Positions 19,112 through 27,590 of a stretch of 64,000 nucleotides of DNA are shown piece by piece. A program made the translations under genes and the position numbers. Under the pieces are notes generated by a model. It was not told the DNA's origin. It saw only the letters and a list, made by a program, of their open reading frames with translations, and made no database searches. Source of the DNA: Edaphobacter flagellatus (lineage in GTDB: Bacteria; Acidobacteriota; Terriglobia; Terriglobales; Acidobacteriaceae); the NCBI RefSeq assembly GCF_025264665.1, contig NZ_CP073697.1, positions 1,550,001 through 1,614,000 of the forward strand, given 5' to 3'. Positions within the stretch are counted from its first letter, which is position 1. Every line of letters starts with the position of its first letter.

Positions 19112-21916
19112 TTGAGTCATCTTTTGGAGAACATGAATCCCCAGCAGCAGGATGGGATTCGCACGGTGGATGGTCCTGTACTGCTGCTGGCAGGTGCAGG
19201 CAGCGGCAAGACGCGTGTGATTACGCACAGAATCGCTTATCTGATTGAAGAGCGCGGTGTGCCTGCGGACGCAATCCTCGCGGTGACCTTTACCAACAAG
19301 GCCGCCAAAGAAATGGAGGAGCGCGTTGAGAAGATTCTTGGGCACAGTTCGCTGGCAAAACCAACACTTGCTACTTTTCATAGCTTCTGCGTGCGTGTGC
19401 TGCGGCGGGATATAGAAGCGCTGCGCGTAAACGGAGTCGGGCTGACGAAGACATTCGCCATTTATGACGAGCAGGACCAGCAGGCGGTGGTGAAGGCTGC
19501 ATTGAAGAGGCTGGGCATCGATGACAAGAGCCTGAAACCTCGCGTTGCCCTGGGAAGAATCAGTTGGGCGAAGAACCACATGATCGATCCGCAGGAATAC
19601 TTCCTCGCCTCGACGAATCCGATGGAGGAAAAGATTGCGCACATCTTCGAGATCTATCGCAAGGAATTGGCGAAAGCGAATGCGATGGATTTCGACGATC
19701 TGCTACTGGAGACAGTGCGCCTGTTGAAATCTTCGCCTGAGGTTCGCGAGCGATACAACCGCAGATATCGCTATGTGATGATCGACGAGTATCAGGATAC
19801 GAACAGGCCGCAGTATGAACTGATGAAGCTGCTGGCCGGCCCGGAGAAGAACATCTGCGTCGTAGGCGACGAGGACCAGTCGATCTATAGCTGGCGCGGC
19901 GCTGACATCAAGAACATTCTCGACTTTGAGAAAGACTTCCCCGGCGCGAAGACGATTCGCCTGGAGCAAAACTATCGTTCGACGCAGGTTATTCTTGAGG
20001 GCGCCAGCGCGGTGGTCGCACAGAACACACAGCGCAAAGGAAAGAACCTGTGGACATCGCGCGAGGGCGGATCGCTGATCGGCTACTACGAAGCCCCCGA
20101 CGGCGAGAACGAGGCGTTGTTTATCGCGGACCGCATCCATCGTTATCTGCGTGAAGCCGGACAGCAGGAGGAGGCGCCGCGATGCGCCGTGCTGTATCGC
20201 ACGAACTCACAGTCCCGTTTGATAGAAGAAGCGCTTCGTCGCTACCAGATTCAGTACCACATGGTGGGCGGCTTCAGCTTCTATGACCGCGCCGAAGTGA
20301 AGGACCTGCTGAGCTACATGAAGCTGGTGCAGAATCCTCACGACTCGATTGCGTTGCAGCGTGTGATCAACTCCCCCGCCCGCGGTATCGGCAAGACGAC
20401 GATGGAGACGCTGGAGCGGATGGCATTGGGCACGGGCATCAGCACGTGGGATGCGATGGCGCGCGCTATGCAAGAACGTCTCCTGCCGCAACGTACGCTC
20501 AATGCGCTTGAGGGATTTCGCCGTCTGATTGAAGATGCTCGCGCCATGCTGGGACCAGACTTTGCGGAAAAGCTGACCGCAGATGCGAATGATGACGCCA
20601 GCGATGATGCATCGTTCGACGTGACAGCGTTTCAGGAAGAGCCCACGGAGATCATCGAGGCTGCCGAACCCGAAGAGCAGGGCGATGCCGCCTTCGATAC
20701 GACATTCAACTTCGCCTTCGATTTTGGGCCCAGCGAAGAGATTTCGACGATTGCCCCGGAGAACGCACGCGACTCCGATGGGGCGCATGGAATTGAGGCA
20801 GCCAGCTTCAATCCGTTTGCTCCCGTAGTACTGAAGGAAACTTCAAAGAGGACGACCGCAGATTCTTCGACTCCGTTACGCTCCGCTCAGGATGACACAC
20901 CTCTACCAGATGGCCGCCCCGCGTTTCGCACACCTGGCGGCAAGGCAACATTGCCTGAGCTGATCAAGTTCCTCAACGACCGTAGCGGATATATCCGCGC
21001 TCTCGAAGATGAAGGAACACCGGAGGCGTTTTCGCGAATTGAAAACCTGAAGGAATTGGCCAATGCCGCACAGGACGCCGAAGAGCGCGGCGAGACGCTG
21101 GATGCGTTTCTGGATCATGCCGCGCTGGCGAGCGATGCCGATCAATACTCTGCGGACGCTCGCGTGACGCTGATGACGCTGCATGCCGCAAAGGGCCTGG
21201 AGTTCCCGCTGGTGTTCCTGACAGGCATGGAGGAGGGGCTGTTTCCGAGCGCGAGAACGATGATGGACCCCACCGGTCTCGAAGAGGAGCGCCGCCTTTG
21301 TTACGTCGGCATGACCCGCGCCATGGACACGCTGGTGATGACCCGCGCACGATATCGCAGGCGGTATGGAAGCGATGCGCCGGACTCCACTGTGCCTTCG
21401 CGCTTCCTCGAAGAAGTGCCTTCGCGGCTGGTGGAGGACCTGGGCAGCCCACCAGCCCGGCCTCAATTTAGCGGAGACTACAGTGGAATGTATGCAACCC
21501 CCTATCCGAAGGCGAACCGGTTCGGAGGCCGCGATACCGAGGCAGGCGAGCGGCACTGGAGCTACGAGGACGAGGACCAGAGCGGCGAGCGAGGGGCTGC
21601 TTCCTCGTATAGCAAAAACCGGTTCGGAGGAAAGACGCCTGTGGGTGGCTCGGGGTCTTTGGACAATATAGCGAGCTTCTTCGCGGGCCGGGGGCAGAAG
21701 CCCGGGACGGGCTCGGCCCGGCCGAAGCTTGAGGCTCCGGAGTCAACTGGTAAGACCGGGCTCAAGCAGGGGACGCGGGTCCGGCACCCGAAATACGGCG
21801 AAGGAACGGTGTTTCGTCGCGAAGGCGATGGGGATGACGCCAAGATTACAGTACAATTTCAACAGCATGGCGTGAAAAAGCTGGTGGAGAAGTTTGCCCA
21901 GCTGGAGCGCCTCTAA
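19112..21916 (+). CDS. UvrD/PcrA-type ATP-dependent DNA helicase
   Basis: This 934-residue superfamily-1 helicase has all core motifs: AGAGSGKTR (27-35), FTNKAAKEM, IDEYQDTN, VGDEDQSIYSWRGAD, NYRST, LYRTNSQSR, TLHAAKGLEFP and CYVGMTRA. The C terminus has a PcrA-like tudor motif VRHPKYGEGTV, known to bind RNA polymerase in PcrA. TTG 19112 is the preferred start because MSHLLENMNPQQQ aligns with family N termini; ATG 19133 is possible. The protein is about 170 residues longer than PcrA because of an acidic, Thr-rich disordered insert in the 2B domain (about 486-605). That insert contains a reverse copy of a dispersed repeat (DNA 20855-20900). UvrD acts in repair and in removing roadblocks. Confidence 0.95.
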   Translation: MSHLLENMNPQQQDGIRTVDGPVLLLAGAGSGKTRVITHRIAYLIEERGVPADAILAVTFTNKAAKEMEERVEKILGHSSLAKPTLATFHSFCVRVLRRDIEALRVNGVGLTKTFAIYDEQDQQAVVKAALKRLGIDDKSLKPRVALGRISWAKNHMIDPQEYFLASTNPMEEKIAHIFEIYRKELAKANAMDFDDLLLETVRLLKSSPEVRERYNRRYRYVMIDEYQDTNRPQYELMKLLAGPEKNICVVGDEDQSIYSWRGADIKNILDFEKDFPGAKTIRLEQNYRSTQVILEGASAVVAQNTQRKGKNLWTSREGGSLIGYYEAPDGENEALFIADRIHRYLREAGQQEEAPRCAVLYRTNSQSRLIEEALRRYQIQYHMVGGFSFYDRAEVKDLLSYMKLVQNPHDSIALQRVINSPARGIGKTTMETLERMALGTGISTWDAMARAMQERLLPQRTLNALEGFRRLIEDARAMLGPDFAEKLTADANDDASDDASFDVTAFQEEPTEIIEAAEPEEQGDAAFDTTFNFAFDFGPSEEISTIAPENARDSDGAHGIEAASFNPFAPVVLKETSKRTTADSSTPLRSAQDDTPLPDGRPAFRTPGGKATLPELIKFLNDRSGYIRALEDEGTPEAFSRIENLKELANAAQDAEERGETLDAFLDHAALASDADQYSADARVTLMTLHAAKGLEFPLVFLTGMEEGLFPSARTMMDPTGLEEERRLCYVGMTRAMDTLVMTRARYRRRYGSDAPDSTVPSRFLEEVPSRLVEDLGSPPARPQFSGDYSGMYATPYPKANRFGGRDTEAGERHWSYEDEDQSGERGAASSYSKNRFGGKTPVGGSGSLDNIASFFAGRGQKPGTGSARPKLEAPESTGKTGLKQGTRVRHPKYGEGTVFRREGDGDDAKITVQFQQHGVKKLVEKFAQLERL
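20855..20900 (-). repeat. Dispersed repeat embedded in the helicase gene
   Basis: The minus strand reads GTGTGTCATCCTGAGCGGAG followed by a run containing GGAGTCGAAGAATCTGC. It resembles the intergenic copy at 54802-54850, which shares CTGAGCG and AGTCGAAG-A-CTGC. Read on the plus strand it encodes DSSTPLRSAQDDT inside the disordered insert, in frame and without stop codons. Confidence 0.75.
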
Positions 21917-21963
21917 AGTTTGCTGCAACATTATTTTTTTTAGAGAGTGATTAGCAAGATTCA

Positions 21964-22119
21964 ATGGCAAATACCAAGAGCATTACAGACAAGGTAGAAC
22001 GCAAGAAGGTAAAGCGCGCGGCGCGCAAGAAGGCTGCTCCAAAGGGCAAGCGGACGACTCCGCGTGGCGCGCAAAAGGCCAAGGTCAAGAAATTGGCGCG
22101 CGGCCAGTCGAAGCGCTAA
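21964..22119 (+). CDS. Tiny highly basic Lys/Arg/Ala protein
   Basis: This is a 51-codon frame with ATG at 21964 and TAA at 22117-22119, just after the helicase gene (47 bp). The protein begins MANTKSITDKVERKKVKR and continues as runs of Lys, Arg and Ala with KRTTPRGAQKAKVKK. About half of the residues are Lys or Arg and only two are acidic, giving an estimated pI above 12. Nucleic-acid binding, ribosome association or a histone H1-tail-like role are plausible guesses. The ribosome-binding site is weak (GAGAG 12-17 nt upstream). A long perfect hairpin follows, suggesting the transcript ends there. Codon use and the clean stop make it a credible gene. Confidence 0.65.
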   Translation: MANTKSITDKVERKKVKRAARKKAAPKGKRTTPRGAQKAKVKKLARGQSKR

Positions 22120-22133
22120 GCAGACGCAGTTGA

Positions 22134-23840
22134 GTGGTCAACCGGGTTCAGGCCCGGTTGACCAGCTCCTCCCCCGAAGAGATTCTTTCTCGACGCTGTA
22201 TTGTTGTATCGGGCGGGTCCGGGACGACTCCCCCAGAGCATCCCCGGACAATTTCGCTGAGGAGCAGGGCGCTGGCCAGGCAAATCTTTCAGACCAAATC
22301 GATCGACAAACTGATCTCGGAGTCGGAGCGTCCGGAGACGGCGCTCAAGAAGACGCTGGGACCGGTGAGCCTTACTGCGCTCGGAATCGGCGCAGTGATT
22401 GGATCGGGCATCTTTACGGTGATCGGCACGGCCATCGGCGGCAACCCGGCGATGGAGGCCAAGCTCTCGGACTCTCCTGTCATCGACCTGATCGTCGGCC
22501 TGCTGCATCACACAAGTGGAGCTGTCGCCGGACGCCCCGGGGCAGGGCCTGCGCTTGCCGTCTCACTCGTACTGGTCGCGATTGTCTGTGCGCTCACCGG
22601 ACTCTGTTATGCAGAACTGGCGAGCATGATCCCCATCGCCGGCTCGGCTTACACCTATACCTATGCCACGCTGGGTGAGCTGGTGGCATGGATCATCGGC
22701 TGGGACCTGATCCTTGAGTATGCCTTCAGCAACATGAGCGTGAGCGTAGGGTTTGCCGCGCATGTCGTCGACCTGCTGGACTGGCTCGGGCTGCATATCT
22801 CGCCGAAGTGGTTGTCTCCTGCTTACCTGCCGCTGGGCCTGCAGGACCTCCAGGGACACGATATCTACCTGCCCGGATGGCATGCAGGATTCAACATCCC
22901 TGCCTTCCTGATTGTGATGCTGTTGACGGTTGTGCTGGTGCGCGGCATCCGCGAATCGGCACGAACGAACAACATCATGGTGCTGGTGAAGATTATTGCG
23001 ATCCTGATCTTCATCTTTGCCGGGCTCAGCTTCATTCATCCGAATAACTACGTTCCCTTCTCGCCGAATGGGTGGAGCGGCATTCTGGCGGGCGGTTCCA
23101 TCATCTTCTTCACCTATATCGGCTTCGATTCGGTGTCGACCGCAAGCGAGGAATGCCAATGTCCGCAGAAGGACGTTCCGATAGGCATTCTCGCGACGCT
23201 CATCATCTGCTCGATCCTTTATATCGGTGTGGCCACGGTGCTGTGCGGCATTGTGCCGTGGAAGACTGTTGCCGGCGATGCTGCTCCTGTAGTGAATGCG
23301 CTGAAGCGTGTATCGCTGCTGCCAGGCGGACACAGCCTGCACTGGGTGAGGCTCGCAGTGCTGCTTGGCGCCATTGTGGGGATGATCTCCTCCATCCTGG
23401 TATTTCAGCTTGGTCAGGCGCGTGTGTGGTTTGCGATGTCGCGCGACGGCTTGCTGCCGAGTGCGTTCAGCAAGGTGCATCCCCGGTTCAGAACGCCTGC
23501 GTTCGCGACGTGGGTCGCTGGGTTTCTTGTTGCGATTCCGGCAGGGCTCTTCGACGTAGGCACGTTTGCGGAGATGTCGAACATCGGCACCCTGTTCGCC
23601 TTCGTGCTGGTGTCGATCGGCGTGATGGTTCTACGCTCTCGCCAGCCGGAGAGGCATCGTGGGTTTACTGTCCCCTTCGGCCCTGTGATTCCTTTGCTGA
23701 GCGTCTTCTTCTGCATGCTGCTGATGGCCGGGCTTCCCGTAAAGACGTGGCTGCGTTTCTTTGTGTGGCTGATCGTCGGGCTGTTCGTCTATGCCTTCTA
23801 CAGCCGTAAGCGGAGTGAGTTTTACGCGCCTGAAGCCTAA
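22134..23840 (+). CDS. APC-superfamily amino acid transporter
   Basis: This frame of up to 568 residues encodes a cationic-amino-acid-type transporter. The family match begins near ARQIFQTKSIDKL and runs through the helix 1 motif LGIGAVIGSGIFTVIGT, GSAYTYTYATLGEL and FFTYIGFDSVSTASEE, with about 12-14 membrane segments. The start is uncertain: GTG 22134 and TTG 22158 lie in a hairpin and lack a ribosome-binding site, while the codon CTG at 22272 has a strong GAGGAG 7 nt upstream and would start exactly where homology begins (about 522 residues). The helix 2-3 loop is longer than usual. The adenosine-deaminase-family gene starts 9 bp downstream. Confidence 0.88.
   Translation: MVNRVQARLTSSSPEEILSRRCIVVSGGSGTTPPEHPRTISLRSRALARQIFQTKSIDKLISESERPETALKKTLGPVSLTALGIGAVIGSGIFTVIGTAIGGNPAMEAKLSDSPVIDLIVGLLHHTSGAVAGRPGAGPALAVSLVLVAIVCALTGLCYAELASMIPIAGSAYTYTYATLGELVAWIIGWDLILEYAFSNMSVSVGFAAHVVDLLDWLGLHISPKWLSPAYLPLGLQDLQGHDIYLPGWHAGFNIPAFLIVMLLTVVLVRGIRESARTNNIMVLVKIIAILIFIFAGLSFIHPNNYVPFSPNGWSGILAGGSIIFFTYIGFDSVSTASEECQCPQKDVPIGILATLIICSILYIGVATVLCGIVPWKTVAGDAAPVVNALKRVSLLPGGHSLHWVRLAVLLGAIVGMISSILVFQLGQARVWFAMSRDGLLPSAFSKVHPRFRTPAFATWVAGFLVAIPAGLFDVGTFAEMSNIGTLFAFVLVSIGVMVLRSRQPERHRGFTVPFGPVIPLLSVFFCMLLMAGLPVKTWLRFFVWLIVGLFVYAFYSRKRSEFYAPEA
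22135..22164 (+). terminator. Hairpin after the basic protein gene
   Basis: A perfect 12-bp stem TGGTCAACCGGG/CCCGGTTGACCA with a TTCAGG loop lies 16 nt after the basic-protein stop. There is no T run. It overlaps the two earliest possible start codons (GTG 22134, TTG 22158) of the permease gene, so it could also hide or expose those starts. Confidence 0.6.
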
Positions 23841-23849
23841 GATAGAAGA

Positions 23850-24890
23850 ATGGCGCGAAAGCAGAAGAAAAACGGCGAGATCGATGTAACAGAATGGTTG
23901 CGCGGACTACCAAAGGCAGAGCTACACCTGCATCTCGAAGGAACGATCAAACCGGAGACGCTCGTCGAACTGAGTCAGAGGCACGATAAGGAGCCGCTCA
24001 CACTCGAGGCTGCAAAGGCTCTTTATCAGTATGAGAACTTCCTCGGCTTTCTGGGCTCGTTCAAAGCCGTGACCGAACGCCTGCGCTGGCCTGAGGACTA
24101 TGAGCTCATCACCTACAACATGATCCGCGACCTGGCGGCGCAAGGTGTCGTACATGCCGAGGTCTACGTCTCATTCGGCATCATCTACTACTGGAAACGC
24201 ACCGAGGTCGAGCCCTACGTCGAAGCGATTGAGCGTGGAAGGATTCGCGGTGAACGCGACTTTGGCGTAACCGTGTTATGGATCGTCGACGCCGTGCGGC
24301 ACTTCGGCGTAGAAGAGGGTGCTAAGGTCTTCCGCAAAGCAGCAGAGATCAAGGTGCTCTACCCGAGCTTCGTTGGCATCGGTATTGGCGGTGATGAAGC
24401 GCGCGGCCCCGCCGACCAGTTCCGCGATCTGTACAAAGAAGCCAAAGAGGGGGGCCTGCGTTTGACCGCACATGCTGGCGAATCCGTCGGACCCGAGAGC
24501 ATCTGGTCGGCGATCAATATCGGCGCCGAAAGAATCGGACATGCGTTGTCGGCGCAGCATGACCCGGAATTGCTCGAGATACTCGCACAGAAACAGATAC
24601 CGCTGGAGATCAACGTCACCAGCAACATCAAGACAGGCTGTTGCAAGAGTTTCGACGAGCACCCACTGCGGCATTATTTTGAATCGGGACTGATGGTGAC
24701 GTTGAACTCAGACGATCCGCCAATGTTCGGCAGCAACCTGCTGGAAGAATACGTACTGGCACAGATGCAGTACGGATTCACGCTCGAGCAGATGCGAGAG
24801 CTGGCTGCCAACGCAGTCGAAGCAAGCTTTCTCGACCCAGCACGCAAACTTGCCCTGCTGCAACGCGTAGAACAATACGGCCAGATCTGA
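23850..24890 (+). CDS. Adenosine deaminase-family hydrolase
   Basis: This 346-residue TIM-barrel enzyme has zinc ligands His26/His28 (ELHLHLEG), the catalytic HAGES segment (His208, Glu211), His231 and Asp288/Asp289 (LNSDDPPMFG). The family deaminates adenosine or relatives to inosine-type products. Some members act on aminodeoxyfutalosine in the alternative menaquinone pathway; I cannot tell which substrate applies here, and no mqn genes are in the window. The gene is 9 bp after the transporter and so probably co-transcribed, hinting at scavenging of an amine, nucleoside or amino acid. The neighbouring minus-strand gene ends 6 bp away with no clear terminator. Confidence 0.9.
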   Translation: MARKQKKNGEIDVTEWLRGLPKAELHLHLEGTIKPETLVELSQRHDKEPLTLEAAKALYQYENFLGFLGSFKAVTERLRWPEDYELITYNMIRDLAAQGVVHAEVYVSFGIIYYWKRTEVEPYVEAIERGRIRGERDFGVTVLWIVDAVRHFGVEEGAKVFRKAAEIKVLYPSFVGIGIGGDEARGPADQFRDLYKEAKEGGLRLTAHAGESVGPESIWSAINIGAERIGHALSAQHDPELLEILAQKQIPLEINVTSNIKTGCCKSFDEHPLRHYFESGLMVTLNSDDPPMFGSNLLEEYVLAQMQYGFTLEQMRELAANAVEASFLDPARKLALLQRVEQYGQI

Positions 24891-24896
24891 GTTGCT

Positions 24897-25475
24897 TCAA
24901 CGTCCGTCGGGAGCCGGAACCATCACTGCGTTGGGATCGACCTTGGGAATGCCGAAGTGCCCGCTGAGATGCAACAGGTCGAGCGGCCGTAACGCGCATG
25001 AGATCTGAATCAGGTTCATATCGCGCGGCGCACGCACCAGCACCGTAACGTCATCAATCTCGGCGCCATTGAAATGCAACCATAGGTCGGTGATGGGATG
25101 TCCAGGTTGCGCACTGGCAGCTGGCGTGGTGTTCGCATCGACCAGATGCTTCCAACCAGCCGCATGGTACGTAGAGATGATGGAGCCCATCGCCTCAGGC
25201 GTGTAGAACGCCTGCCGCTGATAGTGATACGTATCAACAGTGATACTGCGCAGCTGCGCCGAAGCGCGCCTCACCTGCGCACTGCCGTTGTCGATAAAAG
25301 TGCTGGCGTAGTCCAGCATCGATCGATCGAACGTGACAGAGAGATGGGTCGCCGGTTGATCGGCCAGTTGGTTGAGCGTCTGCGAAACGCCATCTGGCTG
25401 CTGAGCGAAAAGGGCTGTCGTGCTGAGTGCAAGAGTTACAGCCAGGGAGAGAGTACGACATGAAAGACGAGACAT
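24897..25475 (-). CDS. Secreted DUF4252-like protein
   Basis: This 192-residue protein, from the ATG at 25475, has a signal peptide (LSLAVTLALSTTALFAQQ). The mature part matches the pattern of DUF4252 proteins: an N-terminal segment, LRSITVDTYHYQ, YTPEAMGSIISTYHAAGWKHLV and a closing LLHLSGHFGIPK. Function of that domain is unknown; in other bacteria it is found in exported proteins near transcription regulators. The family assignment is my judgement from pattern and is moderate. It is the third gene of a possible minus-strand unit after the bestrophin and universal stress protein genes, but the 123-bp gap before it contains a large nested hairpin. Confidence 0.65.
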   Translation of the reverse strand: MSRLSCRTLSLAVTLALSTTALFAQQPDGVSQTLNQLADQPATHLSVTFDRSMLDYASTFIDNGSAQVRRASAQLRSITVDTYHYQRQAFYTPEAMGSIISTYHAAGWKHLVDANTTPAASAQPGHPITDLWLHFNGAEIDDVTVLVRAPRDMNLIQISCALRPLDLLHLSGHFGIPKVDPNAVMVPAPDGR

Positions 25476-25510
25476 ATTCTTTAGTTGCCTCTCTCCATTT
25501 AGACACGAAT

Positions 25511-25556
25511 CGGCCTGGATAGTTATGCTCCTTGGAAGCATTTTCCATCCAGGCCG
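25511..25556 (-). promoter_or_regulatory. Nested hairpin between the stress protein and DUF4252-like genes
   Basis: The outer stem CGGCCTGGAT/ATCCAGGCCG (10 bp) encloses a smaller stem ATGCT/AGCAT. Without a T run it is not a typical terminator; it could be an RNA processing or control element in the leader of the downstream gene. Confidence 0.45.
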
Positions 25557-25598
25557 AGACCTTCTGCGCCGCTCAACGCAAACCATTGATCCTGCTAA

Positions 25599-26474
25599 CT
25601 ATGCAGCAGAGACAGCGACCTGCTGCAGGACTTCCTCAAACCGGCCGCGGTACGGCATGCTGATAAAACTGATGGCGCATCGGCCGAAGACAGGATTGAT
25701 CGCCGGCCCGATCCAGCTTCCCTGCACCGCCGCCTGATGGCTGACCATCAGCATGTTGACCCCACTTTTGCGAAGCAGCTGGGGCAGCTCGCGACTCGCT
25801 TTGCCCTGCGCGACGTGCACTTCGACTCTGCAGGCGGGATCGAGCGAGTTTGCAATGTCCTGTAGCCACGCATCCGCTGTCTCCTCGCCCATCGGGGCTG
25901 ACGATAGCAGAGGAGTCAGCAGCGAACCTTCATTAATCTCGTTGACGATGTGCAGCAGATGAAGCGTGCTTCCCGTCTCCGACGCATACTGCGCGGCCTG
26001 CTGCAGATGCGACAGGCCCTCCTCCGGATTACCCAGCCAGACTCCGATGTGGCGATGTGAAGCAGCTGTAGTTTCGCCAACATTGACGCGGCCCAGCGTC
26101 CATATGGGAACATTGAGCCGCTTGATGAGCCGTGCCCGCATCGATCGGTGCCACGGCCGGGGAAGCCCCGTCAGATCGCTGGGAGGAAGCATCAGCAGAA
26201 TATTGTGGTGCCGCTCGCAGTAAGCAGCGATCCCCTCCGCAGGATCGCCGCTTACCAGCACGCGGTCGCAGTGCGGATAGTTATCCGCCTCCGCAAAGAA
26301 GGACTGCAGAAGCGTCTCCGCCTCGCGATACAGCGTTCTGGCCGGGTTGTAGACATGCAGCAGAGTCAGCTTCGCACCCAGCATGTCCACCCATTGCGCT
26401 ACGGCGGGAATCACGGCGTGGCTGGAGTCCGAAAAATCGGTAGCAAAGACAATCTCCTTAATCTTGTGCAGCAT
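25599..26474 (-). CDS. Tandem universal stress protein
   Basis: This 291-residue protein has two UspA-type domains, residues about 5-140 and 142-280. Domain 1 begins KIKEIVFATDFSDSS, a classic Usp opening. The usual ATP-binding GxxGxxxGS-type loop is weak in domain 1 (LPRPWHRSMRARLIKR) and replaced by SWIGPAINPVFGRC in domain 2. Usp proteins bind nucleotides or act as stress chaperones. It is cytoplasmic, no signal. It sits 18 bp after the bestrophin gene on the same strand, so the two probably share a transcript, a pairing that suggests an osmotic or ionic stress response (inference). Confidence 0.87.
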   Translation of the reverse strand: MLHKIKEIVFATDFSDSSHAVIPAVAQWVDMLGAKLTLLHVYNPARTLYREAETLLQSFFAEADNYPHCDRVLVSGDPAEGIAAYCERHHNILLMLPPSDLTGLPRPWHRSMRARLIKRLNVPIWTLGRVNVGETTAASHRHIGVWLGNPEEGLSHLQQAAQYASETGSTLHLLHIVNEINEGSLLTPLLSSAPMGEETADAWLQDIANSLDPACRVEVHVAQGKASRELPQLLRKSGVNMLMVSHQAAVQGSWIGPAINPVFGRCAISFISMPYRGRFEEVLQQVAVSAA

Positions 26475-26492
26475 AGCGTTCCCCTTCCCTTC

Positions 26493-27437
26493 TTAGAAGA
26501 CAAATCCATCAACCGGCATCACGTCACGGCGCACGCGCTGCCTTGAGTGCTCTTCCCATCCGCGCTCTTTGTCCGTCTCTGCCATCTGTTCGCGCAGATT
26601 CAGCTCAATCGTGCGTGACAACGCCGTCATCGGCGTGTCGTGGATGGTGTTATCGAACGGGTTCGATATCTCGCGGCTCATCAGGTCGGCAGCAATGAAC
26701 GTAAAGCTGATCAATACACTGGCAATGGGCGTCATCAGGCCGAGATCGTCGACGATGCCGAGCGGCAGCAGCCAGCAGAATGCGTCGACCAGCACACGAG
26801 GCAGATAGTCGAATTGACGCGGCAGCGGCGTGTTCTTGATGCGCTCGCACGCTCCCTGGATATTGGATATCGTCGTCAAGTTCTCGTCGATGGCTGCCCA
26901 GCGAAAACTATCGAGCATGCCTTCGTTTCGCGCCTGACGCAGGAGCTTACCCGTACGCAAAGTGAGTGCTGCCGGAAGATTCTTGTAAACACTCAGCTCT
27001 TCCGCAATCTCGTCACCCAGCAGAGTGCGCAGCTCAGGGAGTGCTGTCTGTTTTCGCAGATGGCAACGCAGCGCATGAGGAAAAGCAATCTGGTGTTTGA
27101 CCAGTTCGTTGCGAAGTGGCGGACGCCGCGGGTCTTCCGACTCATCGTCGAGCATGGTGAGGTACTGCCGTGCGAGAGCGCGAGAGGTGTTCACGAGGCC
27201 GCCCCACAGCTGCCTCGCCTCCCACCAGCGTCCATAAGCTGCGTTCGTGCGAAATGCCAGAAAGATCGTCAGCGCCGATGCCAGCGGAGCGACCGGAAGG
27301 CCATTGAGTGAGATCCATTTGTGATGAAAGACCGAATAGATCACCGCAACGGTGCAATCGAAGACGAGAAGGACAAGCAGCCTCCGCCAGGCCTGAGGCC
27401 ATATTCTCTTCAGCGGCAGTTTGTCTCGAACGATCAT
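26493..27437 (-). CDS. Bestrophin-family membrane channel protein
   Basis: This 314-residue protein matches bacterial bestrophins (RFP-TM): SALTIFLAFRTNAAYGRWWEA, LWGGLVNTSR, CERIKNTPLP and EISNPFDNTIHDTPM are all characteristic. Bestrophins form pentameric ion channels, anion-selective in animals and often cation-conducting in bacteria. About four membrane segments are visible. It is the first gene of a unit with the tandem Usp, and starts from a divergent promoter region shared with the histidine kinase gene (27438-27590). A possible attenuator lies on the kinase side of that region. Confidence 0.88.
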   Translation of the reverse strand: MIVRDKLPLKRIWPQAWRRLLVLLVFDCTVAVIYSVFHHKWISLNGLPVAPLASALTIFLAFRTNAAYGRWWEARQLWGGLVNTSRALARQYLTMLDDESEDPRRPPLRNELVKHQIAFPHALRCHLRKQTALPELRTLLGDEIAEELSVYKNLPAALTLRTGKLLRQARNEGMLDSFRWAAIDENLTTISNIQGACERIKNTPLPRQFDYLPRVLVDAFCWLLPLGIVDDLGLMTPIASVLISFTFIAADLMSREISNPFDNTIHDTPMTALSRTIELNLREQMAETDKERGWEEHSRQRVRRDVMPVDGFVF

Positions 27438-27485
27438 CGAAGCTTCTCCATATGCCGATTAGAACGTCGCAGCACGCATTACGGC

Positions 27486-27539
27486 TCCTATCTTCCATCC
27501 GCTCTTTTGGAGTTATCGCAGATAGGAAGCAACCTATCT
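27486..27539 (+). promoter_or_regulatory. Alternative RNA hairpins upstream of the histidine kinase gene
   Basis: AGATAGGA (27520-27527) can pair with TCCTATCT (27486-27493) or, for 7 bp, with CCTATCT (27533-27539). The second hairpin is followed by TTTT. Two mutually exclusive pairings ending in a T run resemble an attenuator, but stems are short and the transcription start is unknown. Confidence 0.4.
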
Positions 27540-27590
27540 TTTGGCTATTCGCCACGCATCCAATGACGGAAACGAGTTCTAATAGATTGT

